Assembly (NCBI RefSeq): GCF_000524195.1
Contig: NW_020170419.1
Location: 316,273-357,865, forward strand
DNA length: 41,593 nt
Direction of reading: 5' to 3'
Source of the DNA: Echinococcus granulosus
Taxonomy: Eukaryota; Platyhelminthes; Cestoda; Cyclophyllidea; Taeniidae
Part shown: in pieces, positions 10,249 through 21,209 of the stretch
How positions within the stretch are numbered: the stretch's first letter is position 1
Layout of the letters: the number at the start of each line of letters is the position of its first letter
Position numbers and translations under genes: made by a program
Notes under the pieces: model-generated
The model's input: the letters and a program-made list of their open reading frames with translations, nothing else
Database searches by the model: none
Told to the model about the DNA's origin: nothing

Positions 10249-12689
10249 CTAAGAATTATTTAGCTGAACTCCATGAGTCGCAGTAATATGCCTGATTAAG
10301 TCGCAATGGTACCAGAAGGACTTATTGCAATACTGGCAACTAAACCGTCCTCTCACTAAGAAAAGTAAAACAAAGCAGGTAAAGTATGTACTTGAAAAAT
10401 TAATCAGGATTGTTTTTAAGGCATTAAGTAACTTTCCCTCATGAACTGCAGAGATGTGTCTGCTTAAAGTGCCTTGCTGAGCGAAGGATTTATCACATTG
10501 ATGACAGGTGAATAGCCTCCTATCTGAAAGAATTAGGAAGACAGTAAACAAAAGACGCCTTTGAATATCAGTCAAACAAATTTGCAATTGCTAGTAAATT
10601 TTAAAATGTTTCGGTTCCAAGCTTTACCAAATCCGGTTGTTTAATGTGCTACGTCTCGTAAAAGATATTTTGTAATGCTGGCAGCTAAATGTTCTACCGT
10701 ATCGCAGTGTAGTAAAGCCAAACAACAGCAAGAATTCAAGGAAGACGTAAGGCCAGAAATGAAGAATAGTTGGCAGGATTCCGTGAAATAAAAAATATGG
10801 CAGCTTAAATTGCCTCGTATAAATGACCTATCAAAATGCCAGCATCTTCATCGTGTCCTATCAAAAATTGAAAGGTTAGTAGATTATTGTTTTCTTTCCG
10901 CAATGTTCCAAAGAATAGTCAGACCTCCAATTTTGCTCAATAAATGCACACAATGACTGGTAATAAAAATAGCGATGGGTTGACTCACTCTCATGGACGT
11001 CCGAAATGTGGCGCCTTAAGTCGCTGCTCTGCAAAAACGTTTTTTCGCACTGTGGGCACATATACCATCTTTCTTCCAGAGAAATGGTAAAAGCGGTGGT
11101 AACAAATACAAAATTTTGACTCACGTCCATCAATGACTGTAATAGGGACATTGAGAACGCCGCTGCTGGACATTGGGCTTGATAAACCTGTATTAATTGC
11201 TGGATTAATTTTTTGTTAAAATGATTGATAAAGTGCTTCCAAGATGGTAGCCTACAAAAAGAAACTTATGGCCACTGAATATAAAGTCCTAGTAATGATT
11301 TCAGTACTAATTACAGAACAATGAAAGTAGAGGCACTTAATTTTACTGCACACTGAGGACGTGAAATTTTTGGATTTACTGGATAAAGGCATGGCTTTGT
11401 TCATATTCTGCTAAAAGCAGTGTGGTTAGTTGTTCAGAGCACAAGCATATGCATTGTCCAGGTGGAACTCTTTGATATAAAATACCACATTTTACAAAAT
11501 AAGCATGGTTCGTTCTCCTCGTAAAAGTGAGTACTTCGTGTCTACAATTTATAATGGCCCCTTCAAAGTCGCGTAAACACGTGCCCTGCATCTCCACTTC
11601 TAAGCAACCATTGTGCAAATAGCCCATACAGCAGTCAATTTTTTCATAAACTACAAATTAATCCAAATTTGGAAAGAAAGGAAGGTCGTTTGACCATGTG
11701 AATGACGGGTCATAGCCCTGGTAATGCCTAATGATCCACAATGTGATGAATTGCTATGNNNNNNNNNNNNNNNNNNNNNNNNNNNNNNNNNNNNNNNNNN
11801 NNNNNNNNNNNNNNNNNNNNNNNNNNNNNNNNNNNNNNNNNNNNNNNNNNNNNNNNNNAGCTTAGCAAATTTTGCACAATTCCCATGTTGCTTCTTTTGA
11901 TTTTATTTACAAATTTTTGGTTAGACAGTGCTATATGTTTATTCGAAATAATGGACAGCTCATTTGCATCCTTTACTTTTTGGTCGCTTTTGAGCGCTTT
12001 TCCGTTCATCAATGACCTTTCCCCTATCATGGCTCCGAATCAATGGCATACATGGGATGAACATATCCCGAAGACCGCGGCATCGAAATAGGTTTGGTAG
12101 GTCATTATGACCTTTGCAGCATATAGCAGGAATTTTACTAGAATGCGAAGAGTAGAAGAGTACAAGTAGAATTTTCCACCTCCTATTATTTTAAGCTTAC
12201 ATATTGCCTAATCCGTCTATATGTCATGAGGTGATAGGAGTCCACCCACTTCCCACACAAGAGTTAAACATGAAAAAGCGTGACATATCATGTTTAGCTG
12301 CAAGGAAGCAGAATACAAACATACCCTGTTGACAAAGCTCCGTATGCACCTCCAGATACGCAAGTCGGAAAAAATTCATCCCACATCTTCGACACTGGAA
12401 CGGAGCTTGATCTAGCATATTCCAAACACATTAATTGAATGAAGGGGCAGTTGTGCTTCTCGTTGGATTGGTAATTGGCGAATGAGCAAAGGAAGCATTT
12501 GAGGGGAAGACTGTAGTATTCAACATTTGTAGATACCATGTTTTATCTATTTTATTGGTATACAGGCTTATAATGGTAAAAGGCAATAAAACAAGAAACG
12601 ACAAAGGACAACAATGCAGAAATCTGATGTAGCTGTATGAACCTACGTGAGGTTGAGGGTAAATGCGGTGAACCAGGAGGAGATGACAT
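10249..12689 (-). CDS. Four-finger C2H2 zinc-finger protein, copy A (minus strand)
   Basis: The proposed coding exons, all joined in phase 1, are 12689-12647, 12411-12325, 11072-10989, 10523-10437 and 10355-10249, totalling 408 nt (135 aa). Exon 1 encodes MSSPPGSPHLPSTS. Each later exon encodes one finger: FQCRRCGMNF (about 18-40), YMCPQCEKTF (47-70), FTCHQCDKSF (76-99) and FSCQYCNKSF (105-127), with a short tail to a TAG stop. Finger 1 is C-x2-C-x12-H-x3-C, with Cys in place of the last His. Such tandem fingers usually bind DNA in the nucleus; the target is unknown. The start is supported by the paralogue at 24914-26726, which has the same 43-nt first exon. The donor after exon 4 is GA rather than GT. 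If that intron is retained, exons 4 and 5 form one open frame. An assembly gap lies in the intron between the first and second fingers. Confidence 0.7.
10356..10436 (-). other. 81-nt intron with GA donor, open in frame
   Basis: At the end of the third finger the sequence is CATGAGG|gaaagt, where the paralogue has CACGAGG|gcaagc. The acceptor (acttttcttag) is normal. The segment is 81 nt (27 codons) with no stop in the host frame, so retention adds a hydrophobic linker (KLLNALKTILINF...). A GTACAT further in (TTTTCAA|gtacat) would also keep frame, but would leave an intron of only about 36 nt. Either GA-AG splicing, retention or the cryptic donor must be used for finger 4 to be made. Confidence 0.6.
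10625..10700 (-). pseudogene. Dead C2H2 finger exon in copy A
   Basis: Reads FSCQHYKISFTRRSTLNN and then RIW-stop. A finger frame is clear, but the second Cys is Tyr and both His ligands are gone. A cognate remnant with RRSTLND lies in the same intron of copy B. It is evidently a relic of an ancestral finger exon between the second and third working fingers. Confidence 0.55.
10776..10845 (-). pseudogene. Second dead finger exon in copy A
   Basis: Reads CWHFDRSFIRGNLSCHIF. The finger spacing is visible, but one Cys and the last His are lost. It aligns at DNA level with about 26171-26235 of copy B (GGTC, ATAC and ATTTAAG blocks in the same order). It lies between the second working finger and the other dead finger, in both copies. 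Confidence 0.45.
11759..11858. other. Assembly gap (100 N)
   Basis: Exactly 100 N, so probably a gap of unknown true length. It lies inside the intron between fingers 1 and 2 of copy A, so the size of that intron (about 1.25 kb as written) is unreliable. Confidence 0.95.
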
Positions 12690-12720
12690 TTTTTCCAAGG
12701 TGTTCCTGAGAAATGAAGCC
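12690..12720 (-). promoter_or_regulatory. 5' UTR splice acceptor of copy A
   Basis: Reading the minus strand, ggcttcatttctcag ends at 12706 and is followed by 16 nt and the ATG at 12689. Copy B has ggcttcatatctcag 15 nt before its ATG. This conserved 3' splice site implies a 5' UTR intron or a spliced-leader trans-splice acceptor. The second is common in flatworms. Confidence 0.5.
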
Positions 12721-15650
12721 TAAACAACTGCTCATATAAACGAAACTGAATAAAATTGAACAAGACTTCGCAAAACTACTTCAGTACCCTGAACAAGTTT
12801 ATTCCTCATGAAATGTAATCGAAAGAGTTTAAAAGTGTTAAGTACTCAGCAATTTGCTTTTCATTTTCTTATATCCTCCAGCTAATTTTTACCATTTTCA
12901 TAGCTCATTGGAATACCGCGACGTCACTAACGTGTTTTGTGGCTGGCTCAGAAACCACAACTGCAAATGATAGCCCTCACTTTTGCAGGGCAATGCGCAC
13001 ACCATAGATGTCAACATCAGTGAGTCAAAATTAGGGACATCGAAATGGAAAGAAAGGAAAATGCATCACAGGACAGGAAATGCCGGGATGGACAAATGCT
13101 CCAGCTGAGGAGATATCGAGCACTCTTTCCACGGCAGTAGTGAATGCAGACATGGTCATCTCAATCTGCCTCACCACTGACAAAAAATAGTTGCGCTTGT
13201 TACCCATCTACCTCCACATCACAAAGGCGACTTGGCACCTGCAAACTCAACCCCATGTCCCGGGATATCTGCAACCTTAGCGCAAACCACTTGCATGGCA
13301 ATCAAACTACAGCCGAATAGTAGTCTCAAGATCACACTTTCGACAGAATAGTTAACCCCCGAAATCACCATCTAGCCAAAACCTCCTGGTATACCCACTT
13401 ACCACCTGCACCACATGTAAAACTGTTCGTAGCTCAACAACGCAATGAGGTCAAAGAATACACAAATATAAATCAAGACCAAAAAAATTAAATGAAAAGG
13501 ATAGAAAAGGAGTCCTATCGTGAGTGGTCGATTGAGTTCAGAAGCAATAATACCTAAAAGTGATGTTTCTTCTCCCATTCTTCTCTCGATACATCAAACT
13601 ACCTATGCATACATCTGTCCATGCCGTAATGCATCCACCCATCTATCAACCCCTCAGTCTACTTACATGTCTAACTGCCTATCCAACTGTACTACACAAA
13701 CATGCTGAGCTATTGCCATTGCTAAAATGCGGAAAGAAATATGCTTTATTGCCGAAAATTTATCTTGAAAAGTCATCTGTCCACCGACACTTCAGGAGAA
13801 TTTGTAAGGTTAAATTTAAACTGCATACATAGGCAAGAACCATTCTTATGTTGTGCATTTTTAAACAGCGGTAGCAAGCAAATTTTGCTACTTAAAATAT
13901 ATAAATGAATGATCTCTCAGAGTTAGTTTGTTCAAGTCGTACCTCATGCCTAAGAATAACAATGAACTTTTTAAAAATAATTACATTTAATACCTAATTA
14001 GGTAATAAGGAATGGGGGTGGTACTGAAACTAGTATCAGTACTGGTTGAAATTACGGCACCTACTTTCCCTCACACAATGATAATTTGATGCTATCGCTG
14101 ATTATGGAGTATTCTCCTAGTGGAAAACAATCTCATAATGCAAAACCAAGGTTAGTAAAAATGCGTTGTTATCAACACGAACTAATGAACTCTTAATGCT
14201 ATTCGACGGGATTGCGGCTCTTATTTGTTCAATTTCTTCAAAAATTACTTTTAATCTGCTGACATTTTTGGCCACAATCAAAGCAGGAGCGCCTGCAAGC
14301 AGATATTGTGCACAGAAAACACAAAATAAGTGAAGTTCAAAGCGTTGACATTGGACCGGCACTCGATTAAAATAAGAAAAGAGTGCATTTGAAGTGAAAA
14401 GCATTGGCGACTGCTTGTTTAGAGCTAAGTGACATCGCCTAGTGTTAATGCTTTTTAAAGTCAGATAGGAATGATACCCGTTTTTTTTGTTTTTGTTGCA
14501 GTTAAAACGCTTGTGTTAGGCTGCATTAAAAGTCAGTAGAATGCGTAAATTCTTTGCATCGCCCACTGGTACACGTCCATTCCATTCATCTCAACGTAAC
14601 CAAAGCATATATATGACCTAAATTTCCAATTGTCCAGAGGCGAAAAATCTACCACATGAATACGAGAAAAAGGAGTCATGAAGTTAGGTACTTGTTACCC
14701 TAATCTCAAACGGAATGATTTAAGTTAGCATTAAATAAACTTTAAGAAAAGTAATGCCTATATACTACCAAACATGCTAACTTCTGCATGGCCAGATAAA
14801 ATTACAACACTGTTTGCTTAAATACCTGAGGAGTATTAGCAGGACGAGATTTCGCAGATTGGTTTTTGAGGCAAGCCCAACCTTTACAAATCCCATTCAG
14901 CTAAGAAATGCGATCCGATCCTCTCTGCTGGTATAACGTCTTCATCTAGTCGCCCAGGGCATATACACTCTGAGTTCTCGTCTTTCTCGGAACATTATGA
15001 CGATTCCTCCACTACCTAATTTGCATTCCCTAAATCTCTTCTCACCTAGGGGCTGGGTTTAAATGAAATGGGTATTGCAACCGTGCCAGAGTTTATTTGC
15101 GTCAGTCACTTAAGTTGAAGTACAATGTATGATGTGCTTCTTTAATGACTGTACATTCCCGCTTCAGAATTTACCATTAAAATCAGTTTTTGCCAAATTA
15201 ATAAAGCTAAACAGTGGTTATTTTAGAGAACACATCCCATAATTAGAGAATTCTCAGCTTCATGCAAGTCATTATTGCAAAGCAATTCAGACTATATGCT
15301 AGGCTTAGAAAGGGCTAGGAATGGTAACGTTTTGCAATGCTTCCACTGTTGTGTCAGCATAATTTATGTTTTTGGCATCATCTGAGCAACTACAAAATTG
15401 ACAGTGGTAAATGCAAATTTATCCATTGCTTCACTACTTGTACGGATAATCTGAAATGCCACCAATCACGCCTAGGCCTAATTTGTTGATTAAGATATGT
15501 TGCATTTTCATTTAAAAATGGCGATCACTGAAAAAATTTATGCTAGTTAATGCCTTGGCCATATTTTATCTCCACTTGTCCTAACTTTAGGCTGAAATTT
15601 GTAATTGCTAGTGTGACAATGTTTCTTATTGTTGAGCTCTCACTTTGGCA
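12721..15650. other. Intergenic with a low-complexity repeat-like block
   Basis: About 13010-13470 is GC-richer, with ACC/CAT-rich stretches and long but low-complexity open frames. About 13560-13710 is pyrimidine-rich with degenerate CATC/CTAT units, complementary in style to the GATGGA-rich tract at 8160-9060. Both look like decayed repeats. No gene was supported. Confidence 0.35.
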
Positions 15651-15882
15651 ATGGACAGACTCGACTTCCGCAATTATGCCCTCTTCGGGCGTCCGGGTGG
15701 CAAGGTCATACCAGCAGCCCTAAATCACTTTCTGTACGTTAATCATATCTGAGTATTATCTCATCTTCTCTCTTTACAAAAGCATTGACGAGGTGCACTG
15801 GTACAATCTGCATGGTGAATTTTGGCTTATAAACTGCACCCCGGAGAGTAGTAATGATGACCACTTTTGCGAAGCCAAATGA
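15651..15882 (+). CDS. Small two-exon protein of unknown function
   Basis: Exon 1 (15651-15733) starts MDRLDFRNYALFGRPGGK and ends at a strong donor TTTCT|gtacgt. A 49-nt intron ends at ttacaaaag. Exon 2 (15783-15882) continues IDEVHWYNLHGEFWL and stops at TGA. The predicted length is 60 aa. The frame is GC3-rich compared with its flanks and an in-frame stop precedes the ATG. No signal peptide or known domain was recognised. The aaaag acceptor is weak, and an alternative donor (GAGA|gtagta) could extend the gene. It converges on the ankyrin gene with 98 bp between the stop codons. It could also be a fragment of a larger gene or element. Confidence 0.4.
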
Positions 15883-15980
15883 GAGCACTCCATGTAGACC
15901 ATATATAAATAAGAACACAGACCCAAATTTTGAAAATGTTCTTTTAGAAGTGATACATATAAGTTAAAACTATTGGAACA

Positions 15981-17851
15981 TTAAGAAGCTCTCTTCATAG
16001 AAGCCTTTGATACCAGTTTGTATATCTCCTTACATCCTTGACTCCTAGCGAGCGACAAGGCCGTGTCTCTACCGCCTATTCTTCGCGCATTAGCATTAGC
16101 TCCTGCAAAAGTTTGTGCGTCTTTCTTAGTAAAACATGGCAAAAGTTATCATAAAAGCCAATTTTAATGTAACCATTCCAAAACTAAAGCTCACGTAACC
16201 AGCTTTATAAGAATCAATTGATCTTTTTATGATTAAGGTAAACTACCCAAGTTTGCAAGCAGCGTTTGGACAAATCTGAGGTTGCTCATTTAATTAGGGA
16301 AAAGAAAGCACAAGTCAAACCTCGTACCAGCAGCCAACAATGCGGCAACCATTTCGATCTTTCCGGTTCTTGTAGCTTCCATCAGTGGTGTATAACCTTG
16401 TCCATCTAACTGCTCAATATTTGCTCCATTGGTTATGAGAAGGTCTAGAGTATTGACATTGTTAGAACTGATAGCCAAAAAGATGAGTGGTGTGTAAGTA
16501 TCATCGTAATGATTGGCATCTGCCCCGTGATTGAGCAGGATTTGGACCAGCTCTACGTGGCCCAATAGCACAGCCTCTCGTAGTGCAGCATTTAACTCTC
16601 CCCTCCTATCTGCTATCGGAGGTCCACGTTCCAGGAGAAGCTTCACAATCTCTACTTTGCCCTGCAGAAGCGAAGATGAAGAAGCACGTCTAGGCGCCCC
16701 AATGTGCGAATATTGGTTTAATTAAGAAATATAGGGTGTGTAAAGGAAAGAGAAAACTCCAGTTTCGGAAGTAAAGATTTGACTCAAGGAGTTTTGCAAG
16801 CCGGGCAAAAGACTACTAAACTCTTACGTTAAAAGGTTAACTCACCGATTTGCATGCAAGTGTTAGAGCGGATTCCCTGTTGTCGTTCAGTTGAGGGCTT
16901 AATACAGCGTTGCAGCCGAGCAGATGCCGAACAACTTCGATGTGACCTTCCATGGCAGCCACCATTAGTGGAGTGCGTTGGCTACGATTTGCGAGTTCCA
17001 AGGGACTATGGCGCAGCAGAAGAAGCATCACGCAATCCAAATGCCCTGCAGCAGACGCAGAGTGAAGGGGAGTGTTGCCCCATCCATCAGTTTGGGAAAC
17101 TGATGCTTTGTGTTCCAGAAGGTCATACATTACCTCGTAGTAGCCATGCTCGGCGGCCACTATGAGCGGAGTTTTCCTTCCACATACTTCATACATATTT
17201 GGATTCGTCTAATAAAAGTATGTTCTGTAATCTAACTACTGTGACACTTTTCTAAAGATACTCTCACACAAGTGCAAGGACAATCGGAAATATGCACAAA
17301 ACCCTACGTCTTCCTGTGCGTCCTGAAAGGGATTAAACTTAAAAACATAAATCGTGCCTTTTTCACATGAACTGAAGCCAACAAAACTCGGTTTTTAAGG
17401 TCATGTGATGCGATTTGAAATGATAATCTAGAAACTAAACTGAATGGCAAATAGTTTAACATACGCCTTTTTGAAGCAACTGCCGAACAGCATGCGCATC
17501 GCCTCTGAAAACAGCTTTCAATAATGCTATTCCGCTTTTATCCACACGAACAGCAGGCCAATTGTCTGCATTTTTCCAGCTTTCCTTCAGAATGTGTGAT
17601 AATGCAAGCGTAATAATGATTAGCAAAATAATTCAGTGGAACTGCTTTTGAGGGCAGAAAAGTTGCCATAAAAACGAATGGGACTGTTTTTTAGTTAATT
17701 AGTACAGAATGGGAGGTCTTGGAGTAATTCCTAAAAAGCCTCTATTCAGATATCACTGCGAAAACGAATTTCACCCTTATATCCAAGCATCACTCCATTA
17801 CCTTCCGCTCATCCATTCTGATTGAGGAAACGGTTTAGCCACCTGAGCCAT
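15981..17851 (-). CDS. Ankyrin-repeat protein (about nine ANK repeats)
   Basis: Five exons are proposed: 17851-17802, 17579-17465, 17208-16846, 16661-16328 and 16102-15981. All phases agree and total 984 nt (327 aa). The N-terminus is MAQVAKPFPQSEW, with the ATG in good context (gccATGG). ANK repeats run from about residue 33 to 320, with cores such as TPLIVAAEHGYYEV, TPLHSASAAGHLD, TPLMVAAMEGHIEVV, ESALTLACKSGKVEIV, GHVELVQILLNHGADAN and YTPLMEATRTGKIEMV. The last, shorter repeat is DTALSLARSQGCKEI. Donors gtgagt and gtacgag and several cag acceptors are good. The acceptor at 17580 (ggaaag) is weak, and upstream in-frame codons leave room for an internal rather than first exon. Such stacks are protein-binding scaffolds. 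Several repeats are collinear with the first ANK block of mask/ANKHD1, but the early stop, and the absence of any KH domain in the model, argue against that orthology. Partners are unknown. Confidence 0.75.
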
Positions 17852-18845
17852 GGCATGAACACGATTTTCATGATCTGTGTTGCTGACCCCAATTTTGTTT
17901 AAATTGGGTGAATTTGTTCATGCAGGCTCAAAAAGGCACAGATTGTAGCCACGAGTGCATTTAGAAACAAGCAAAGAAATGCCTCTGATGACAGCATAAT
18001 ACAAGGGCGCTGGGACGCATGCTTAATATATGCGTTTAAAATTAAATAGAAACAAACTATTTTAGGCCATGGAAAGGGCCGATATAAGCAGAGAATTCCA
18101 ACTAAGTGCCTGAGGAAAATATGGAAATTCATAACCCTGTTGGAATGGGGCATCTTTACAGTCTGTCAATATTTGAAAGGGAGCATAATCTACATTTAAT
18201 CAAAGGGAAAATTGCAGAGGTGTGGTTTGGCAGATCACATCATTCCAACTGCAGCGATTGCCATTTCGCCCTATAATTTTAAACAATGTGCAACACACAA
18301 ACACAGAATCACATTTGAGAAATAAGTTTTCATGGCTTCAGTTAGTTTAGGCTAATTTTGCCCCAACCTAACAGATAACTACTTTAAAAGGCTTGCAGCT
18401 TGTTGTCCGTTTTCTCAAACTCTGCTCGATCAACCGATATGTAATGTATATATTGCAGGCTCTGGTTGAATATGCGCGATGTTGACACAGGTCTATTTAG
18501 ACCCTTTGCCACGCAATTGGCATATAACTGTCTTAATAAGTCAAGTTCATTTGGTTTTTGTAATTGGCGGCATTCGCACCGCATTTGGCTGTCCAAACAA
18601 TTCCATGAAGCAAATGTTGGCTTCCAATCTCAATAGTCGTAAGCAATTCTACTTTAAATTATAAAAAAACAAAAAATGTGGTTTTAAACAATTAGAAATT
18701 AGGGAAATAAGTAGCACTGCCATGTTGAGGAAAAAATAGTTAAAGTCTCAAAACTTCTCCAAAATCCACAGGCATACACTTCCACTCATGCATCAAAGCA
18801 AATTTACCATTTGATACACCCTAAGTATATTTGTGTAATGTGCAT
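17852..18845. other. Upstream of the ankyrin gene, no gene seen
   Basis: Just upstream of the ankyrin ATG (minus strand) are a CCAAT motif and a TTTAAA stretch about 40-50 nt away. They could be core promoter elements or chance in AT-rich DNA. The rest is unremarkable. Confidence 0.3.
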
Positions 18846-18983
18846 ATGATAGTGGCACTTGTCTTTGGCGCCCAGACGCTGACCGTCGAGTCAAACAATA
18901 GTAGTCTGAGTATTGTCGATAAACGCAAGGAAGTATGGTCATATTGCAAGGGACTGTGTCAATGTCTCAATTACACGGTGTGA
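18846..18983 (+). CDS. Possible 45-aa secreted peptide precursor
   Basis: A single ORF begins MIVALVFGAQTLTVES, which looks like a short hydrophobic leader. It then has an N-x-S/T-type NNSS segment, a dibasic DKRK site and a Cys-containing tail, WSYCKGLCQCLNYTV. Leader, KR site and small Cys-rich tail is the layout of a processed neuropeptide or small secreted peptide. An in-frame stop lies upstream of the ATG. A weak donor (ACACG|gtgtga) overlaps the stop, so it might be one exon of a larger gene. It is below the size where chance can be excluded, and no family was recognised. Confidence 0.35.
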   Translation: MIVALVFGAQTLTVESNNSSLSIVDKRKEVWSYCKGLCQCLNYTV

Positions 18984-20360
18984 TGAGTGGTAAGGAAGAA
19001 TCTTTTGGCCTAAGGATATTTTAATTTAGAATAGCCAGTTTAGCCTTTCGCCACACATTCTTGCACGTAAATCAAGCGAAATACAAAAGTGACATTACTC
19101 GATTGCACTGAATTCGCGTAAACAACGACAGGTTTACCTAAGAGATAACTCACGATTGCTTACTCTGCAGAGCTAAACTACTAAAGCACTTTGATGGTAT
19201 TGCCAAATGCAGTAGCACGAATGAAAGAATTTTTGCTCTCATTGTCAAGAATTTCATGCAAATCAACGCAGTAATCATACATCGGTACAGTCGAAGGGAT
19301 AAGCAGTCAATGAAAAATGTTTCGATGCATATCTTGATTAATTGGTTGCCTTCATATAACTTTAGCATGCCGCAGGTATCCGGAATTCGTAAAAAGCTGT
19401 AGTAGCACTTTTTAAAAAGGTATTACCGAGATGCACGAAGTCTGAGAGGCTATTGGCCATGTCAGTGAGCTGAAGCGCAATTCGTGGAGAAGCAGCTGCA
19501 GATTTAAGTTAACGGCTGAAACATTTCACAACGGTATAATGCGATATTTAGTTCTAGGATGTGTGATTGCATATTAAATTAGGAAATCTAAATGCAACAG
19601 ACTCATTTCCCTTAGTTTATTTCATAAAAGTACTAAGATGGCCCTTTCCATTCTCACTAGCCTAGGGGATTTGATTGGTCTTAACACTGAAGTAACAGTT
19701 AATGTACTTGGAATATGTCAGGCCACAGGATATTGACCAATCAGAAGGGATTAGGTGGATATGAGACGTGCCAGAAATACGCACTCAGGAGAAAATTTCT
19801 AAAAAATTGGAGCAATAATGCTTTCCAAGTATGAAGGCATCCTAGCGCTTGCGTGCTTTCTATGGTGAAGCAACAGCAAATAGAGTAATTATAAAATCCA
19901 AATTTTATCTAATGGAACTTGTCGATACTTATTCATGTTTGCGAATAAAAATTAAAATTGGACCATCGGAGACCCAGTTCAAGCAATACCAAAATAAACA
20001 GTGATAAGATACTAAGCATTGCAATTGACAGTATTTGTCTCTTCGTCCTAATCATTTTGACGGCATCATTTGAGCAATAATAATTTGAATGATAACATTT
20101 TGAGATAGGTAAGGAATCCAACAACTGTTTATGCCAACGTATTATTTTGGTTTAACTTGCTCTACGTATGAGGTTTAATCAACCTAGAAAATATGTACTT
20201 TAAGAAACATAAATGTCTGATTTTCGTTAGTGTAAGCTAATCTTCTTCTTAAGTATGTCCTTTTGAAGAATGAATTTTTAACGTCATAATGCTAATTATC
20301 TCTGTCGCCACAATCACAAGACGACTGGAAACGCTTGCAAATGCCTACTTCGGTACCGCC
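18984..20360. other. Intergenic; paired inverted CCAAT boxes
   Basis: Near 19674-19745, gattggtc and gaccaatc form a perfect inverted pair about 60 bp apart. These could be NF-Y sites or the ends of a short element. No exon was supported. The ORF at 19933-20124 (-) has no recognisable pattern. Confidence 0.3.
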
Positions 20361-20940
20361 CTACTCCACATAGCCACAGTTTGCCATGCAATGCCCGAAA
20401 TAACTTTTTAACCATAAGATAACGTCACCAATGATGAGTAAACATGTGCCGAAATTTGAGCATAATTGTGAGTCAAATCGGAAGAGGTAGCACTCTGATG
20501 GGCTGAAACTCGGCAAACGGAAAGTGTTGGCTTCAGCAAGAGCGAAATACCTAATAGACAAAGTGTATTTTAATTCTAGTTGCGAATTTGACATTCATGT
20601 AAAGAGTCATTGATAAAGTTTTTATTTAGGTAGATCAAGGCCAAATCTACCAGCATCTTCATTGTCAACCACACCAACCCACTTAATCATTCAAATGGTC
20701 TATTCCTCTGATGTGTAGTCGTTGGAATTAGCATGACAATGGGTAGAAGGATAGAATACAAAATTCGACATAAAATTGCAACCCAAATTATGATTAGATA
20801 TCTAACATTCATGTTTAATAAATAGTATTCATGCATTGCATATTATGAATGACATGTAAACAATGATTCCCTTACCTGTGTGTAGTGACCGCAAATGTAG
20901 CTAAAGAAGTCATTAAAATAACTGTAGTGCATGTTTTCAT
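20361..20940 (-). CDS. Small secreted EGF-like protein lacking the C4-x-C5 pair
   Basis: Exon 1 (20940-20876) encodes a signal peptide, MKTCTTVILMTSLATFAV, and ends CACAG|gtaagg. Exon 2 (20550-20361) follows a tattag acceptor. The phases match (2/2) across a 325-nt intron, giving 84 aa. The mature part has C42, C52 and C58 in ECYLFRFDSQLC and SNFGTC, then GDVILWLKSYFGHC ending at C76. The spacing and the YFG-x-C end resemble an EGF module, but the two Cys of the usual C-x-C are Leu67 and Leu69. Another Cys (C80) lies four residues before the end. EGF modules act outside the cell as ligands or adhesion units; the partner is unknown. The start codon is divergent from a plus-strand gene start 269 bp away. 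The signal peptide, matching phase and motif together make this more than a chance ORF. Confidence 0.55.
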
Positions 20941-21209
20941 TCCTTCAGCCACAAATCGCTTTAGTAAAAGTTGGCTTCAAGCCACCCACAACTGCAATAT
21001 TTTGCCCAAGTCCATTGTACTGTGGGCAAACCCTCCAACCTGGATGTTCGAATCTACATCGACTGACCGAATAATCTGCCAGACGTTCCGAGTCCTTGGA
21101 GTACTTCCGGACAGGTAAACATAGGTACAATAAAACGCTACAAAGGACAGTTGTACGTGGAATAACTTGAAGTACCAACAGGTGTGTTTCTAATTACGAA
21201 CGTTTCAAG
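20941..21209. promoter_or_regulatory. Candidate shared divergent promoter
   Basis: 269 bp separate the ATG of the EGF-like gene (minus) from the ATG of the 21210 gene (plus). No clear TATA box was seen. Long open frames run through the segment on the minus strand (for example RTRNVWQIIRSVDVD), so part of it may be an older coding or repeat sequence. Confidence 0.3.

Noticed and set aside
14117..14292. Alternative last exon of the ankyrin gene (cttg-cag acceptor, in phase, APALIVAKNVSRLKVIFEE)
   Set aside because: The exon at 16102-15981 also fits the phase, is much closer and continues a true ANK repeat (GANANARRIGGRDTALSLA). The far one lacks ANK features.
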